A stretch of 64,000 nucleotides of DNA from Sphingobium bisphenolivorans (GTDB taxonomy: Bacteria; Pseudomonadota; Alphaproteobacteria; Sphingomonadales; Sphingomonadaceae): assembly GCF_000412635.1 (NCBI RefSeq), contig NZ_ASTG01000003.1, positions 1 to 64,000 on the forward strand, written 5' to 3'. Positions within the stretch are counted from its first letter, which is position 1. Each line of letters begins with the position of its first letter. Of this stretch, positions 1-9,117 are shown in pieces. Position numbers and translations under genes: made by a program. The notes beneath the pieces were generated by a model, which made no database searches, was not told the origin of the DNA, and saw only the letters and a program-made list of their open reading frames with translations.

Positions 1-464
1 CGCATCCTGTCAGTCGCCGCGCAGCCGACTGTGAACTGCCAGTCCGGATCGGACGCATGGACAAGCTCGCCTGAAGGCAGCAGTGCCTCGTCGGCGAGTG
101 CCGGATCGCCGAGCCATACCCAAATCCAGTTCCAATATTCATGAGTCGGATAGGCGATCGTCTTCTGCGCATCCAGGACGCGTTGTTGCGACGGCACATG
201 AACGCAGCGGCCCGAGGCATCGAAGGTGAAGCCGTGATATCCACAGACGATGTTCCCGTTTTCAATCCATCCCTTTGATAGCGGGAAGCGGCGATGTGGG
301 CAGCGGTCATCAAGCGTCGCGACATCGCCATTCGAGTCGCGGAACAGAACGAGTGGCGTGTCGAGCAGCGTGCGTGCAAGAATATTGTCGGTAACCTCCG
401 TGCTCCAAGCAGCTATGTACCACTGATTGCGGGGGTACTCGCGCTCTCGAAACAGCGGATACAT
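1..464 (-). CDS. Rieske [2Fe-2S] aromatic oxygenase alpha subunit, partial (C-terminus beyond window)
   Basis: The first 154 residues of a vanillate O-demethylase (VanA)-like oxygenase; the rest lies off the left edge. The Rieske cluster ligands are visible: CPHR (Cys55, His57) and CGYHGF (Cys74, His77). The start ATG at 464 is preceded by a strong GGAGGAG at about seven bases. The product opens MYPLFREREYPRNQWY, usual for this family. Such enzymes use O2 and electrons from a separate reductase to demethylate or hydroxylate aromatic substrates; no reductase is seen in the window. It is divergent from the LysR gene at 638, which probably controls it. The mononuclear iron site lies in the missing part, so substrate class is open. 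Confidence 0.88.
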   Translation of the reverse strand, partial: MYPLFREREYPRNQWYIAAWSTEVTDNILARTLLDTPLVLFRDSNGDVATLDDRCPHRRFPLSKGWIENGNIVCGYHGFTFDASGRCVHVPSQQRVLDAQKTIAYPTHEYWNWIWVWLGDPALADEALLPSGELVHASDPDWQFTVGCAATDRM

Positions 465-637
465 GATCTCCTCCCTGGCTTCCGATCGCGGTTCTGTGCC
501 GCCGGATCAAAATCTGATGCGATATTCGCCGAGAGCGGCTGACTAAGTCTAGTTCTAAGTCTTTCTAACGTTATTCCCATAGATTATCAGCAACGATGCG
601 GCCGTGGTCACATGGGTGAGGGGGATAGATAAGGAGA
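465..637. promoter_or_regulatory. Divergent Rieske/LysR control region with repeated CTAAGTCT element
   Basis: The octamer CTAAGTCT occurs at 543-550 and again at 555-562, twelve bases apart (about one helical turn), followed by CTAAC at 565-569. The 13-mer GTCTAGTTCTAAG at 547-559 recurs exactly, reverse-complemented, at 2579-2591 in the other LysR/Rieske intergenic region. A LysR binding role is inferred from position and repetition. Confidence 0.5.
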
Positions 638-1585
638 ATGACCATCAAGACACATTCCACGCAAAGGATCGATCCTCGACACCTGCGCGCTGTGCACGCG
701 ATTGTTGAACATGGCAGCTTCAACCGCGCAGCCAGCGCGCTAGGCCTTTCCCAGCCCGCCTTGTCGAAAAGCGTAGTCCTGCTGGAACATGCGCTCGGCG
801 TAAGGCTGTTCGATCGAGACAGACGAGGCGCTCGCTTGACCGATGCCGGGCGCATCATCGCGCGGTGTGCGCAGAATAGCGACGAGATCTTGAGGCAAGC
901 TTGTGATGAAATCTCTGGGATGGCGGATGGATTAACTGGACCGCTGCGGATTGGCGCCACGCCCAGCCTTCTTCTTGGACTGCTACCTCAAGCCATCGCT
1001 AGCCTGTCAGCCAAACACGCATCTGTCCGGATATCCCTTATCGAGGGGTATGATGCGTCGTTGCAATCTGCGCTCCACAGCGGGGAAATTGAAATGCTGG
1101 TGGGGCAGGTAGAGTCGCTCGTGCCGATCAGCCGCGACTTCGTTGAACGGCGGCTTTTGCTCGATGACTTCCTGGTTGCGCTGCCACATGGCCACGCCCT
1201 CTATGGACAGGAAAAAGTCTGCCTCCAAGAAATCGCGGAGGATGCCTGGGTTCTACCGACCGTCGGCAGCAGTTTCTTCGATCGCCTCCAATCCTTGTTC
1301 AGTGCCAGCGGGACGCCCTGGCCGCGAAATTTTATCGCAACCAACTCCGTGAACTTGCAAGAACGGTTTGTGGAGCAAACAGGGCGAACCTGCATCGTGA
1401 CGGCAACACAGTTACTCGGCCGCAATCCCGCTTTTCATCTCGCAAGACTTGATGGCGCGCCACCACGAGCAATCGGCGCCCGGTACCGCCGCAATCTGGT
1501 CCTATCACCGATGGCGTCCGACTTTCTCGAGTGCCTTGCCGATGCAGCGCGCCTACTACGTAAGCACTCGCCTCTGATGGCTTAA
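638..1585 (+). CDS. LysR-family transcriptional regulator (copy 1)
   Basis: A 315-residue LysR regulator. The N-terminal winged helix-turn-helix (about residues 12-70) contains GSFNRAASALGLSQPALSKS, and a substrate-binding-protein-like effector domain follows (about 100-305). The start ATG at 638 has AAGGAG only one base upstream, which is unusually tight, but no better in-frame ATG lies nearby. It is divergent from the Rieske gene ending at 464 and convergent, with a two-base gap, with a paralogous LysR. The two share long stretches such as IGATPSL.LGL and PWPRN, so they come from duplication. It likely senses the aromatic substrate of the island or a metabolite. Confidence 0.9.
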   Translation: MTIKTHSTQRIDPRHLRAVHAIVEHGSFNRAASALGLSQPALSKSVVLLEHALGVRLFDRDRRGARLTDAGRIIARCAQNSDEILRQACDEISGMADGLTGPLRIGATPSLLLGLLPQAIASLSAKHASVRISLIEGYDASLQSALHSGEIEMLVGQVESLVPISRDFVERRLLLDDFLVALPHGHALYGQEKVCLQEIAEDAWVLPTVGSSFFDRLQSLFSASGTPWPRNFIATNSVNLQERFVEQTGRTCIVTATQLLGRNPAFHLARLDGAPPRAIGARYRRNLVLSPMASDFLECLADAARLLRKHSPLMA

Positions 1586-1587
1586 TC

Positions 1588-2505
1588 CTAGGCAGATCGA
1601 TGGAGGGAGAGGTCCAGAGCCGCTTGACGCAAATGCATCAAAAATTCCTCAGTCAGGGACGATTCAACGCTCCGCATGCGCCTTTTCACGCCAATCGAGC
1701 GAGGCGGCACGTCCGCCAGCGGTACGGCAACGATCGACCTCTCTTTAGTGAGCAACTGCGCCTTGGTGGCGATACCGACATAGCCGGTACGGGCTATCAG
1801 GCGGTCGTGCATCTGCAGAGAGTCGGTGACCAGCGGGTTGCGGGGCCAAGGGAGACCGGCCACGAGGAACATTGCCTCTACCGCCCTGAAAAAGGTGCTG
1901 CCCGGACTCGGCAGCAGCCAGGTTTCATCCACTAGATCGAGGAGGCGAAGCGAGGGAGAAGTGGCAAGCGGGTGATCGGGCGCCAGCGTAGCGTAGTAAG
2001 GATCCAGTGCCACCTCTATCTCGATGAACTCGGGATCGACAGGATGAAGCCCATTCACTGGTCCGACGAGCAAATCGATCTTGCCGTGCCCAAGGGCTGA
2101 CGTCAGTTCGTCGTCTAGCCCCTCTACAATGCGGGCGCTGATGTTTGGATGGGCTTCGAAGAGCCGGGCTAGTGCCTCGGGCACCAACCCCAGCATCAAA
2201 CTTGGCGTCGCACCAATCACCAGCGGGCCTTCTCGATGTTCGCTCGTCTCCTTTATTTCCTCCTTCATCCGAGAGAGAGACTGTTCCATGTTTGTGGCCC
2301 AGCGCGCCACCACTTGGCCGACAGGGGTTAGGGTAGACCCTCTGGCGGCACGATCGAATATTTTGGCGCCGATGCTCCGTTCCAGCAGGGCAATGCTTTT
2401 CGACAGTGCTGGCTGAGACATGCCCATTGCTTCCGCTGCACGATTAAATGATCCCTCCTGCACGATCGCGAGAACGAGTGTGAGATGTCGGGGATCAACT
2501 TTCAT
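1588..2505 (-). CDS. LysR-family transcriptional regulator (copy 2)
   Basis: A 305-residue LysR regulator with helix-turn-helix at about residues 5-65 (GSFNRAAEAMGMSQPALSKS) and an effector domain after residue 90. ATG 2505 is preferred over GTG 2517 because AGGTG lies about eight bases upstream of the ATG. It is a clear paralog of the LysR at 638-1585 and lies tail to tail with it. It is divergent from the Rieske oxygenase at 2826, so the two LysR-Rieske pairs form a mirror image. Control of that oxygenase and perhaps the genes downstream is inferred from this arrangement and the operator-like palindrome at 2587-2606. Confidence 0.9.
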   Translation of the reverse strand: MKVDPRHLTLVLAIVQEGSFNRAAEAMGMSQPALSKSIALLERSIGAKIFDRAARGSTLTPVGQVVARWATNMEQSLSRMKEEIKETSEHREGPLVIGATPSLMLGLVPEALARLFEAHPNISARIVEGLDDELTSALGHGKIDLLVGPVNGLHPVDPEFIEIEVALDPYYATLAPDHPLATSPSLRLLDLVDETWLLPSPGSTFFRAVEAMFLVAGLPWPRNPLVTDSLQMHDRLIARTGYVGIATKAQLLTKERSIVAVPLADVPPRSIGVKRRMRSVESSLTEEFLMHLRQAALDLSLHRSA

Positions 2506-2578
2506 ATCTGTCTGCACCTGCGAAGCTGGGACGGCTCATTGAAAACAGCTATAACCATCAGCTATACACTGCAACAAT

Positions 2579-2608
2579 CTTAGAACTAGACGGCGATGAC
2601 CGTCTAAG
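2579..2608. promoter_or_regulatory. Operator-like palindrome between LysR copy 2 and Rieske oxygenase
   Basis: TAGACGG (2587-2593), a six-base spacer, then CCGTCTA (2600-2606) form a perfect inverted repeat. It overlaps CTTAGAACTAGAC (2579-2591), the exact reverse complement of the 13-mer at 547-559. It sits about 75 bases from LysR copy 2 and 220 bases before the Rieske start. Size and place fit a LysR site; function is inferred. Confidence 0.5.
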
Positions 2609-2825
2609 CCAATTTGGCCTGAGCAGCGGGGGCATGAAAGAACTAACCTGGCAGATCGTGCCAAGGCGCTTCACTGGAGGTTCGGTGTCGAGGTAGAGCA
2701 TAGGTCGGCAGAATGCCTTGGCATAACTGTCAGGAGCATCCTCGGCCATGCACCTCAGCTGGCTAAACTTAGCCAGAGCTTGGCTCCACTCTGTTTCGCG
2801 TGAGCCGAGGCAGCAATGCGTAGTC

Positions 2826-3896
2826 ATGGAAGGGATGCATTTGTCGGTCGAAGCCCACAGCAAGATAGAAAGCGCAGCATCAGGTGTTGGCCCATTTCTG
2901 CGTAACAGCTGGTATGTGGCTGGCTACTCGCAGGAGTTGGATATGCAGCCTCTCCTCGCTCGCACGATCCTTTCCAGGCCGGTCGTTTTTTATCGCGATG
3001 CCGGAGGCAATGTTGCGGGCATTGCCGATCGGTGTCCTCATCGATTTGTACCGCTGAGCAAGGGAAAGATCGTGGATGGGCAGGTCCGCTGCGGCTATCA
3101 TGGGCTCGGCTTTGATCGGACCGGCAAATGTGTCCACAATCCCCACGGTCCTACGGGCGCACTGTCGGTTGCGGCGTACCCGGTGCAGGAGAAGCTAAAC
3201 TTGCTGTGGGTTTGGATGGGCGATGCAGCGCTTGCCGATCCGGCTCTCATTCCAGAGTTTGCTAACCTCGACGAAGGGCATCACCACGTCAGGCGCGGGT
3301 ATCTGCATGGACGCGCCCATTATGAATTGATGACGGACAATATTCTTGACCTGTCCCACATCGAGTTTCTTCATCCCGGATTGGGAACGGACGCCGTCGG
3401 CAGGGCGCGGGTCGATACGACGCAGGATGGCACAATTGTCAGGACCAGCCGCGCGATGAAGGACGAGGTGCTCCCGCCGGGCCTGGCTTACGTATATAAG
3501 TCGGGCGATCAGCGGGTGAACCGCACGATGTCAGTCGACTGGTATCCCGCTTCAAACATGGTGCTTCAGGTTCAGGTAGAGCCTGTTGATACGTCGACGT
3601 CATGGCGGACAAGCACGCAAACCCTGCATCTTTTTACGCCCGAGGCTGAAGGGAGCACCCACTATTTCTATGTGGGCAGCCTGCCGCGGGCGACCGCAGA
3701 CGAAGAAACGGCCGACCGCTTCCTCGCGGCGCTCAGCAACGCTTTCGTCACCGAAGACAAACCGATGATCGATGCACAGGCGCAGATGGTGGGAAACCAC
3801 GACATAATGTCGCTGAAACCCGCCCTTTTGCCGACGGACAAGGCCGCTGTGCTTGCTCGCCGCACGCTTGCAAAGCTTATTGCGGACGAAGTTTGA
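2826..3896 (+). CDS. Rieske [2Fe-2S] aromatic oxygenase alpha subunit (VanA-like)
   Basis: A 356-residue oxygenase. Rieske ligands are CPHR (Cys70, His72) and CGYHG (Cys89, His92). The mononuclear iron site is the classical N-x2-D-x2-H-x4-H (Asn172, Asp175, His178, His183, in DNILDLSHIEFLH). Layout matches O-demethylating or hydroxylating mono-oxygenases of the VanA/dicamba demethylase/LigX type, which need a ferredoxin or reductase partner. The start is uncertain: ATG 2826 is chosen, and ATG 2835 has GGAAGGG but too close. It is first of a run of same-strand genes (receptor, amidohydrolase, GlcG, extradiol dioxygenase) and probably acts in the same catabolic route. Confidence 0.9.
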   Translation: MEGMHLSVEAHSKIESAASGVGPFLRNSWYVAGYSQELDMQPLLARTILSRPVVFYRDAGGNVAGIADRCPHRFVPLSKGKIVDGQVRCGYHGLGFDRTGKCVHNPHGPTGALSVAAYPVQEKLNLLWVWMGDAALADPALIPEFANLDEGHHHVRRGYLHGRAHYELMTDNILDLSHIEFLHPGLGTDAVGRARVDTTQDGTIVRTSRAMKDEVLPPGLAYVYKSGDQRVNRTMSVDWYPASNMVLQVQVEPVDTSTSWRTSTQTLHLFTPEAEGSTHYFYVGSLPRATADEETADRFLAALSNAFVTEDKPMIDAQAQMVGNHDIMSLKPALLPTDKAAVLARRTLAKLIADEV

Positions 3897-3962
3897 GGGG
3901 CTGGATCAGTCCTGCAGGCAGCCAACTAAAATAAAAAGACAAACGAAAGGGGAGAGGGTGAG

Positions 3963-6341
3963 ATGGTGAAACTGGCACTGACATCGTCCGTAGGGATAGT
4001 GGCGCTGAGCTTAGGGGGGACTGTATCTGCTCAGGAGACACCGTCAGCCCCACTGGCAGGGGAAACGCAGTCTGGCACTGCGACGGCAGCAAGCGAAGCA
4101 CCGGGACTGAGCGACATCATCGTGACGGCGCAACGGCGAAGCGAAAATCTCCAGCGTGCAGCTATTGCGGTTTCTGCTGTTTCGGGCGACGCGCTGCGGA
4201 ACGCGGGTGTTACTAAGCCAACCGAGCTTACCACTGTCGTACCGGCACTGCAGGTGGGCGCTTCAGCCGGCCCATACAGCTTATTTTACCTGCGAGGCGT
4301 TGGGAATTTCAGTTCCAATGCACTCTCCGATCCGGCGGTAGCATTCAATTTCGCTGGCGTTTACATTGGCCGTCCATCAGGCACGACTGGCTTCTTCTAC
4401 GATGTCGATCGCATTGAGGTGCTGAAAGGCCCGCAGGGGACCCTCTATGGGCGAAATGCTACCGGAGGCGCCATTAACGTCATTCCAGCCGCCCCAAAGC
4501 TAGGAGACATGGGCGGAGAGGCGGCGGCTGAATACGGCAATTATGATGCGCTGCGTCTAGACGGCTCGATCAATATTCCGCTTGGTGATCAGGCCGCTCT
4601 TCGAGCAGCTGCGACCTATGTCCGACATGACGGTTATATGAACGATGGAACAGACGACCAGAAGGATTTAGGCGGCCGCCTCTCGTTCCTTGCTGAACCC
4701 ACTGACAACTTCAAGGTTTCCATCGTTGCCGATATTTTCCGCCAGCGCGGTATCGGTGCGGGATCAACGCCCTTGGCCTTAGATCCCGATGATCGGATCG
4801 GCCTTCTGTCTCCACAAGGGCAGGCATTCTTTGCAGGGCAGCCCAACATTCTCTTGGGCCGCCCATTCGCCGCCCCCAACCTTGCCCCATTTATGCGCAA
4901 CAATAGCTGGGGCCTTAGTTCCACGGTCGAATGGCAAACCGATATCGGCACGTTGACGGTGGTCCCTGCATACAGGGAAAATAGTCTCAACTACGTCTCC
5001 TTCGTGCCAGGCTTCGCTATTACCCAGAGAGAGAAGGACCGTCAGGGAAGCGTCGAAGCACGCTTTGCGACGGATGATACGCGTCCGATCCGCGCCCTCA
5101 TCGGCGGCTACTATTATGATGAGACCAACGACGTTCCCTTTGCCCAGTACAATTCGCAGGCGCAAATATCGAACCAGAGGTTTCGTCAGGACACCAATAG
5201 CCTCGCTGCCTTTGGCCGCTTGACCTATGCGCCCATACACGAAGTGCGGCTGACGGTCGGTGGGCGCTATACATCGGAAAAGAAGACTTTCGACGGTGTA
5301 AACGCGAGCGTGAATCGAATTTGCGTTATACCGACGCAATTTTTCCCCACTTACGTTGCTGGCTGCCCCACAGCGCAACCAATTCCTTATGAAACCATCG
5401 AATTACCTCCGCCAAATTTCTTTCCGGGTGCGGACGGCACAATCGCAATTCCCAGCTTAATCGACAATACCGGTGTCAATGCAAAGCGTAACCGTTTCAA
5501 CAAGTTCACCTACAGACTGGGCGCGGACTGGGATATCACCAGCCGAAACTTGCTATATGCGAGCTACGAAACCGGATTTAAGTCGGGAGGAAATTTTTTC
5601 TCGGGTGACACGGGCACATTCCGACCCGAAACGATTGAGGCCTGGACGATCGGCAGCAAAAACCGCTTCCTCGACAATCGCGTGCAGTTGAACCTTGAAG
5701 CCTTCTACTGGCGTTACAAGGACCAACAGATCAGCCATCTCGGGCTGGACTCGCAGGGCACCATCATTTTCCCTACCGAGAATGTGGGCCGCGCGACATT
5801 CAAGGGGATGGAAGCTGAGCTTCAGTTCCTTCTGACCCCCAATACGCTGTTTACGGCGGACGCACAGTATCTGGATGCGAAGTATGATAACTTCGTCTAT
5901 AACACGCCGAACAGCAATGGCGGGTTTGACAATGGCACCGGGTGCCCCAGCCTCGCAGTCTCTGCCACCGTTTACACCGTGGACTGCTCTGGCCGCAGGC
6001 CGCCAAATGCCCCCAAGTGGACGCTCAACCTTGGTTTGCAGCAGATCATCCCGCTGCCTGGCGACAACAAGATAGTCGCGAATGTTCGCGGACATTATCA
6101 GTCCGAGACGCTGACAGGTCTGGAGTTCACTTCAATTGAATATCAGGATGCTTATTGGCTTACCGACGCATCTCTAACCTTCGCTGCGTCAGGCGATCGC
6201 TTCTTCGTCGCTGGCTTCATCAATAACATATTCGATGAAGCGGTGGTCAGTTCGACGTTTCCTACCACCTTTTCCTTCTTCACGGTTGGACAGCTCCGTC
6301 CACCGCGGACTTACGGTATCCGCGCTGGCATCCGGTTTTAA
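3963..6341 (+). CDS. TonB-dependent outer-membrane receptor
   Basis: A 792-residue receptor. The signal peptide ends at about residue 24 (VSA/QE). A plug domain follows (about 45-160) with the sphingomonad-style DIIVTAQRR entry and RIEVLKGPQGTLYGRNATGGAINV, and then a beta-barrel ends in aromatic-terminated strands (final residue Phe). ATG 3963 has GGGAGAGG upstream. Sphingomonad receptors of this type often sit in catabolic clusters and are thought to import aromatic or xenobiotic compounds using TonB-ExbBD energy. Lying between a Rieske oxygenase and an amidohydrolase, it likely imports the island's substrate. The ligand cannot be read from sequence. Confidence 0.93.
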   Translation: MVKLALTSSVGIVALSLGGTVSAQETPSAPLAGETQSGTATAASEAPGLSDIIVTAQRRSENLQRAAIAVSAVSGDALRNAGVTKPTELTTVVPALQVGASAGPYSLFYLRGVGNFSSNALSDPAVAFNFAGVYIGRPSGTTGFFYDVDRIEVLKGPQGTLYGRNATGGAINVIPAAPKLGDMGGEAAAEYGNYDALRLDGSINIPLGDQAALRAAATYVRHDGYMNDGTDDQKDLGGRLSFLAEPTDNFKVSIVADIFRQRGIGAGSTPLALDPDDRIGLLSPQGQAFFAGQPNILLGRPFAAPNLAPFMRNNSWGLSSTVEWQTDIGTLTVVPAYRENSLNYVSFVPGFAITQREKDRQGSVEARFATDDTRPIRALIGGYYYDETNDVPFAQYNSQAQISNQRFRQDTNSLAAFGRLTYAPIHEVRLTVGGRYTSEKKTFDGVNASVNRICVIPTQFFPTYVAGCPTAQPIPYETIELPPPNFFPGADGTIAIPSLIDNTGVNAKRNRFNKFTYRLGADWDITSRNLLYASYETGFKSGGNFFSGDTGTFRPETIEAWTIGSKNRFLDNRVQLNLEAFYWRYKDQQISHLGLDSQGTIIFPTENVGRATFKGMEAELQFLLTPNTLFTADAQYLDAKYDNFVYNTPNSNGGFDNGTGCPSLAVSATVYTVDCSGRRPPNAPKWTLNLGLQQIIPLPGDNKIVANVRGHYQSETLTGLEFTSIEYQDAYWLTDASLTFAASGDRFFVAGFINNIFDEAVVSSTFPTTFSFFTVGQLRPPRTYGIRAGIRF

Positions 6342-6410
6342 GCGGATGGCGTAGCGCTTTCAAGGCGTTAGGCGATATGAAATGCCATTGTACTTCATGA
6401 GGACATGACC

Positions 6411-7649
6411 ATGCGAAGACTAATTCATAACGTTTCGATCTTCGATGGGTCGGGATCTGCTCGGTTCGAGGGTGCCGTCCTCATTGATGGGGAACGGATC
6501 GCGCGCGTCGTGCCCTCAGTAAGCGACTTGGAAGGCGACGAAGTCGATGAAAGGATTGACGGCCATGGCGGCACGTTGATGCCGGGCATGGTCGAGGCTC
6601 ATGCGCACCTCACATGGGCCTCCTCCATTGAAAAAATCTATCATCAATTTGTTCTGCCGCAGGAAGAACTTAAAGAGGCGGCATGGCGGAACGCGCGCAT
6701 CTTGCTCGATCAGGGCTTCACCAGTGCCTATTCCGCCGGTGCACTGGCTCCTGGCATCGAACCCGAACTGGCACGTGCCATCGAGGCGGGTGAGACGCCA
6801 GGCCCGCGTTTCATTCCTTCCACCATCGAGCGCAGTCCCCAGGGCGAAGCAGGTGTGGAAACCGGCGATATCTTCAACGGCCGCGGTTCCGAAGCGATTC
6901 GGAGATTCGTTGCCCACTGCCAGGATGAGGGCGTGAAGTCGCTGAAACTCGTCATTTCCGGTGAAGACGCGCTTAAGCCTGGATCCTCCAAGGACATTCT
7001 CTACACCGATGAGGAGATGACGGCCGCGGGCGAAGCGGCCAAGGAGGCCGGCTTGTGGATCGCTGCCCACGCTTACAGTCCGCGCGCTATCGCACTCGCC
7101 ATCGAAGCAGGGGTCCGTATTCTTTATCACTGTTCTTATGCAGATGACGCCGCGCTGGACATGATGATCGCGAAGAAAGATGAACTCTTCTACGCACCGG
7201 GACCGGGGGTGTGCGTGGCCGCGCTCGAAGCCAATCCCCCTCCTCACGTCGATCTGAGCGCCGCGAAGGACTCAGCCGGCAACCGTCTGCGGCACGAGGC
7301 AGAGATCGTGCCGAAGCTGAAGCAGCGCGGCATGCGGATTTTGATAGGCGGCGATTACGGTTTTCCGTTCAACCCTAACGGAACGAACGCACGCGATCTG
7401 CAGCATTTTGTGGATCATTACGGCTTCACCCCATCGGAGGCCCTACAGGGAGCCACCATGTTCGGCGGGCAGCTAATGGGCAGGGGCGACGAACTGGGTC
7501 TGGTAAAGCAAGGTTATATTGCCGACCTGCTGATCGTCGATGGGGACCCGACGCGGGATGTCGCCATTCTTCAGGATGCCAACCGTTTTCGCATGATCAT
7601 GAAGGGCGGCGCCACCCACAAGCTGATGGCTGATCATGCAGACGCCTGA
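6411..7649 (+). CDS. Metal-dependent amidohydrolase (imidazolonepropionase/prolidase-like)
   Basis: A 412-residue amidohydrolase-superfamily enzyme. All metal-site residues are visible: HAH (His64, His66), a Lys for carbamylation (Lys179 in SLKLVISG), His220 (AHAYS), His240 (YHCSY) and Asp315 (GGDYGF). An N-terminal beta-sandwich strand set and the C-terminal GYIADLLIVDGDP are typical. ATG 6411 is chosen because GAGGA lies about seven bases upstream; ATG 6405 is too close to it. Relatives cleave cyclic amides, dipeptides, phenylureas or carbamates. In this island it could release an aromatic amine or acid, or open a ring, before oxygenation. The substrate is inferred only. Confidence 0.88.
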   Translation: MRRLIHNVSIFDGSGSARFEGAVLIDGERIARVVPSVSDLEGDEVDERIDGHGGTLMPGMVEAHAHLTWASSIEKIYHQFVLPQEELKEAAWRNARILLDQGFTSAYSAGALAPGIEPELARAIEAGETPGPRFIPSTIERSPQGEAGVETGDIFNGRGSEAIRRFVAHCQDEGVKSLKLVISGEDALKPGSSKDILYTDEEMTAAGEAAKEAGLWIAAHAYSPRAIALAIEAGVRILYHCSYADDAALDMMIAKKDELFYAPGPGVCVAALEANPPPHVDLSAAKDSAGNRLRHEAEIVPKLKQRGMRILIGGDYGFPFNPNGTNARDLQHFVDHYGFTPSEALQGATMFGGQLMGRGDELGLVKQGYIADLLIVDGDPTRDVAILQDANRFRMIMKGGATHKLMADHADA

Positions 7650-7710
7650 ATAGGAATTTCTGATGGCGGTCTGTTGCTTTGAGTATGATCGCCATCGCAA
7701 TGGAGACTAT

Positions 7711-8139
7711 ATGACGCTTTCTCTCTCTACCGCTCAGAGCATCGTCGCCGGTGCGCTGGAGGCTGCCCGGACGAAACAGGCAAAGCCGCTGGCGGTCGCC
7801 GTGGTCGATGCGGGCGGGCATCTCATCGCATTTGCCCGCGAGGACGGCGCCACCATTTTTCGTCACCATATCGCTCTGGCGAAAGCGAGAGGCGTTGTAG
7901 GCATGGGCGATGACACGCGCGTTCTGGCGGATCGCGCCAAAAGCAACCCCCTGTTCTTTCAAAGCCTGTCCGGGGCGGTGGATGGGAACATTGCCTTTTC
8001 TCCGGGTGGAGTTGCGGTACGCGACGCAGGAGGCTCCTTGCTGGGGGCTGTCGGCATCAGCGGCGATACCGGCGATGTGGACGAGGAGTGCGCGCTGGCG
8101 GGGCTGACGCGCGAAGGGTTGCAAGGAGAGGGCCGGTGA
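7711..8139 (+). CDS. GlcG/HbpS-family protein
   Basis: A 142-residue GlcG-like protein (DUF336 fold). It shows the family phrases AVVDAGGHLIAFAREDGA and GVGISGD-like GAVGISGDTGDVDE. ATG 7711 has GGAG about seven bases upstream; an earlier in-frame ATG at 7663 lacks a site. Family members are small proteins reported to bind heme or cobalamin-like ligands and often neighbour aromatic or glycolate catabolic genes; the biochemical role is not firm. Its stop overlaps the GTG start of the extradiol dioxygenase (GTGA), so the two are translationally coupled. Confidence 0.82.
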   Translation: MTLSLSTAQSIVAGALEAARTKQAKPLAVAVVDAGGHLIAFAREDGATIFRHHIALAKARGVVGMGDDTRVLADRAKSNPLFFQSLSGAVDGNIAFSPGGVAVRDAGGSLLGAVGISGDTGDVDEECALAGLTREGLQGEGR

Positions 8140-9026
8140 AACTCCGCAGCATCGAACTGGCGCTGTCCGATCCTTCTGCAGCGGCGGCATTCATGGTCGA
8201 GATCTGGGGCATGGCGCTTGCGGAGGAACGGGGTGGAACATTCTACCTGCGCGGATCGGGCAGCTATCCTTATCTGATCGCGTTTGACAAATCGGATCAT
8301 GAATTCGTCCGCAGCACGACCTTCGTCTGCGAGGAAGCGGAGCTCGCGGAGGTCAAGCGGAGGGTTTCTGCGGCCGGATGGCCTGCACGGCCGGAGGTGT
8401 CGGACGACATAGGCGGCGGTGAGGGAATTTTGGTCGAACTGCCAGAGGGCGAATTGCTCCGTTTTCTGGTTGGCTCTGGCGAAGTGAGGACAATCGAGGG
8501 TGATGATCTTCCAGTCAGGCTGACCCATGTCGTTTTCAATTCAGTCGATGCAGAGGCCACGGGACTGGCGGTCGAACAGGTGCTGGGCTTTCATGTGTCC
8601 GACCGCACCAAGGGAATGGTGTTCGTGCGTTGCAACGACTCACATCACAGCATCGCCTTCGCTCGCGCTGGCATCGCATCGCTCAACCACATCGCATTCG
8701 AGATGAGCTGCATTGATTCCGTTATGCGGGGGATCGGCCGGCTGCGGGACCATGGTCTGGCGCCGTCCTGGGGGCCAGGGCGGCACGGGCCGGGCGCAAA
8801 CGTCTTCGCCTATTTCATCGCGCCTTTCGGACCGGTGTTTGAATTTTCCACAGCCGTGGAAAAGGTTAGCGAAAATTATAAGGTGGGAACGCCGGAGGAC
8901 TGGACCTGGCCTGAAAACCGGATCGACCAGTGGGGGATGTCAGACAAGGATTTGGTCGGGCTACGCGCTGCGGAGGAGCGCTTCCGTTTTGTCCGTACGT
9001 GGGATGTCCAACCGATTGATAATTGA
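8136..9026 (+). CDS. Type I extradiol ring-cleavage dioxygenase (VOC superfamily)
   Basis: A 296-residue two-domain VOC protein of 2,3-dihydroxybiphenyl dioxygenase/catechol 2,3-dioxygenase type. The C-terminal domain keeps the iron facial triad: His131 (LTHVVF), His185 (LNHIAFE) and Glu236 (FEFST). Conserved GRHGPG (about 216-220) and Tyr226 are also present. GTG 8136 is the likely start: AAGGAGAG lies just upstream and the codon overlaps the previous gene's stop. It should cleave a catechol or hydroquinone-like ring next to a hydroxyl, giving a yellow meta-cleavage product for the downstream hydrolases. The ring substrate is unknown. Confidence 0.9.
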   Translation: MKLRSIELALSDPSAAAAFMVEIWGMALAEERGGTFYLRGSGSYPYLIAFDKSDHEFVRSTTFVCEEAELAEVKRRVSAAGWPARPEVSDDIGGGEGILVELPEGELLRFLVGSGEVRTIEGDDLPVRLTHVVFNSVDAEATGLAVEQVLGFHVSDRTKGMVFVRCNDSHHSIAFARAGIASLNHIAFEMSCIDSVMRGIGRLRDHGLAPSWGPGRHGPGANVFAYFIAPFGPVFEFSTAVEKVSENYKVGTPEDWTWPENRIDQWGMSDKDLVGLRAAEERFRFVRTWDVQPIDN

Positions 9027-9117
9027 CCGACGAACATTTGGAGCGTTCATGTTCGGCCGATTGCTTGTGCGGGGCCGAGCGCTTGCGGGCGAAAAACCTT
9101 ATCGTGGAGTGTTTCGA

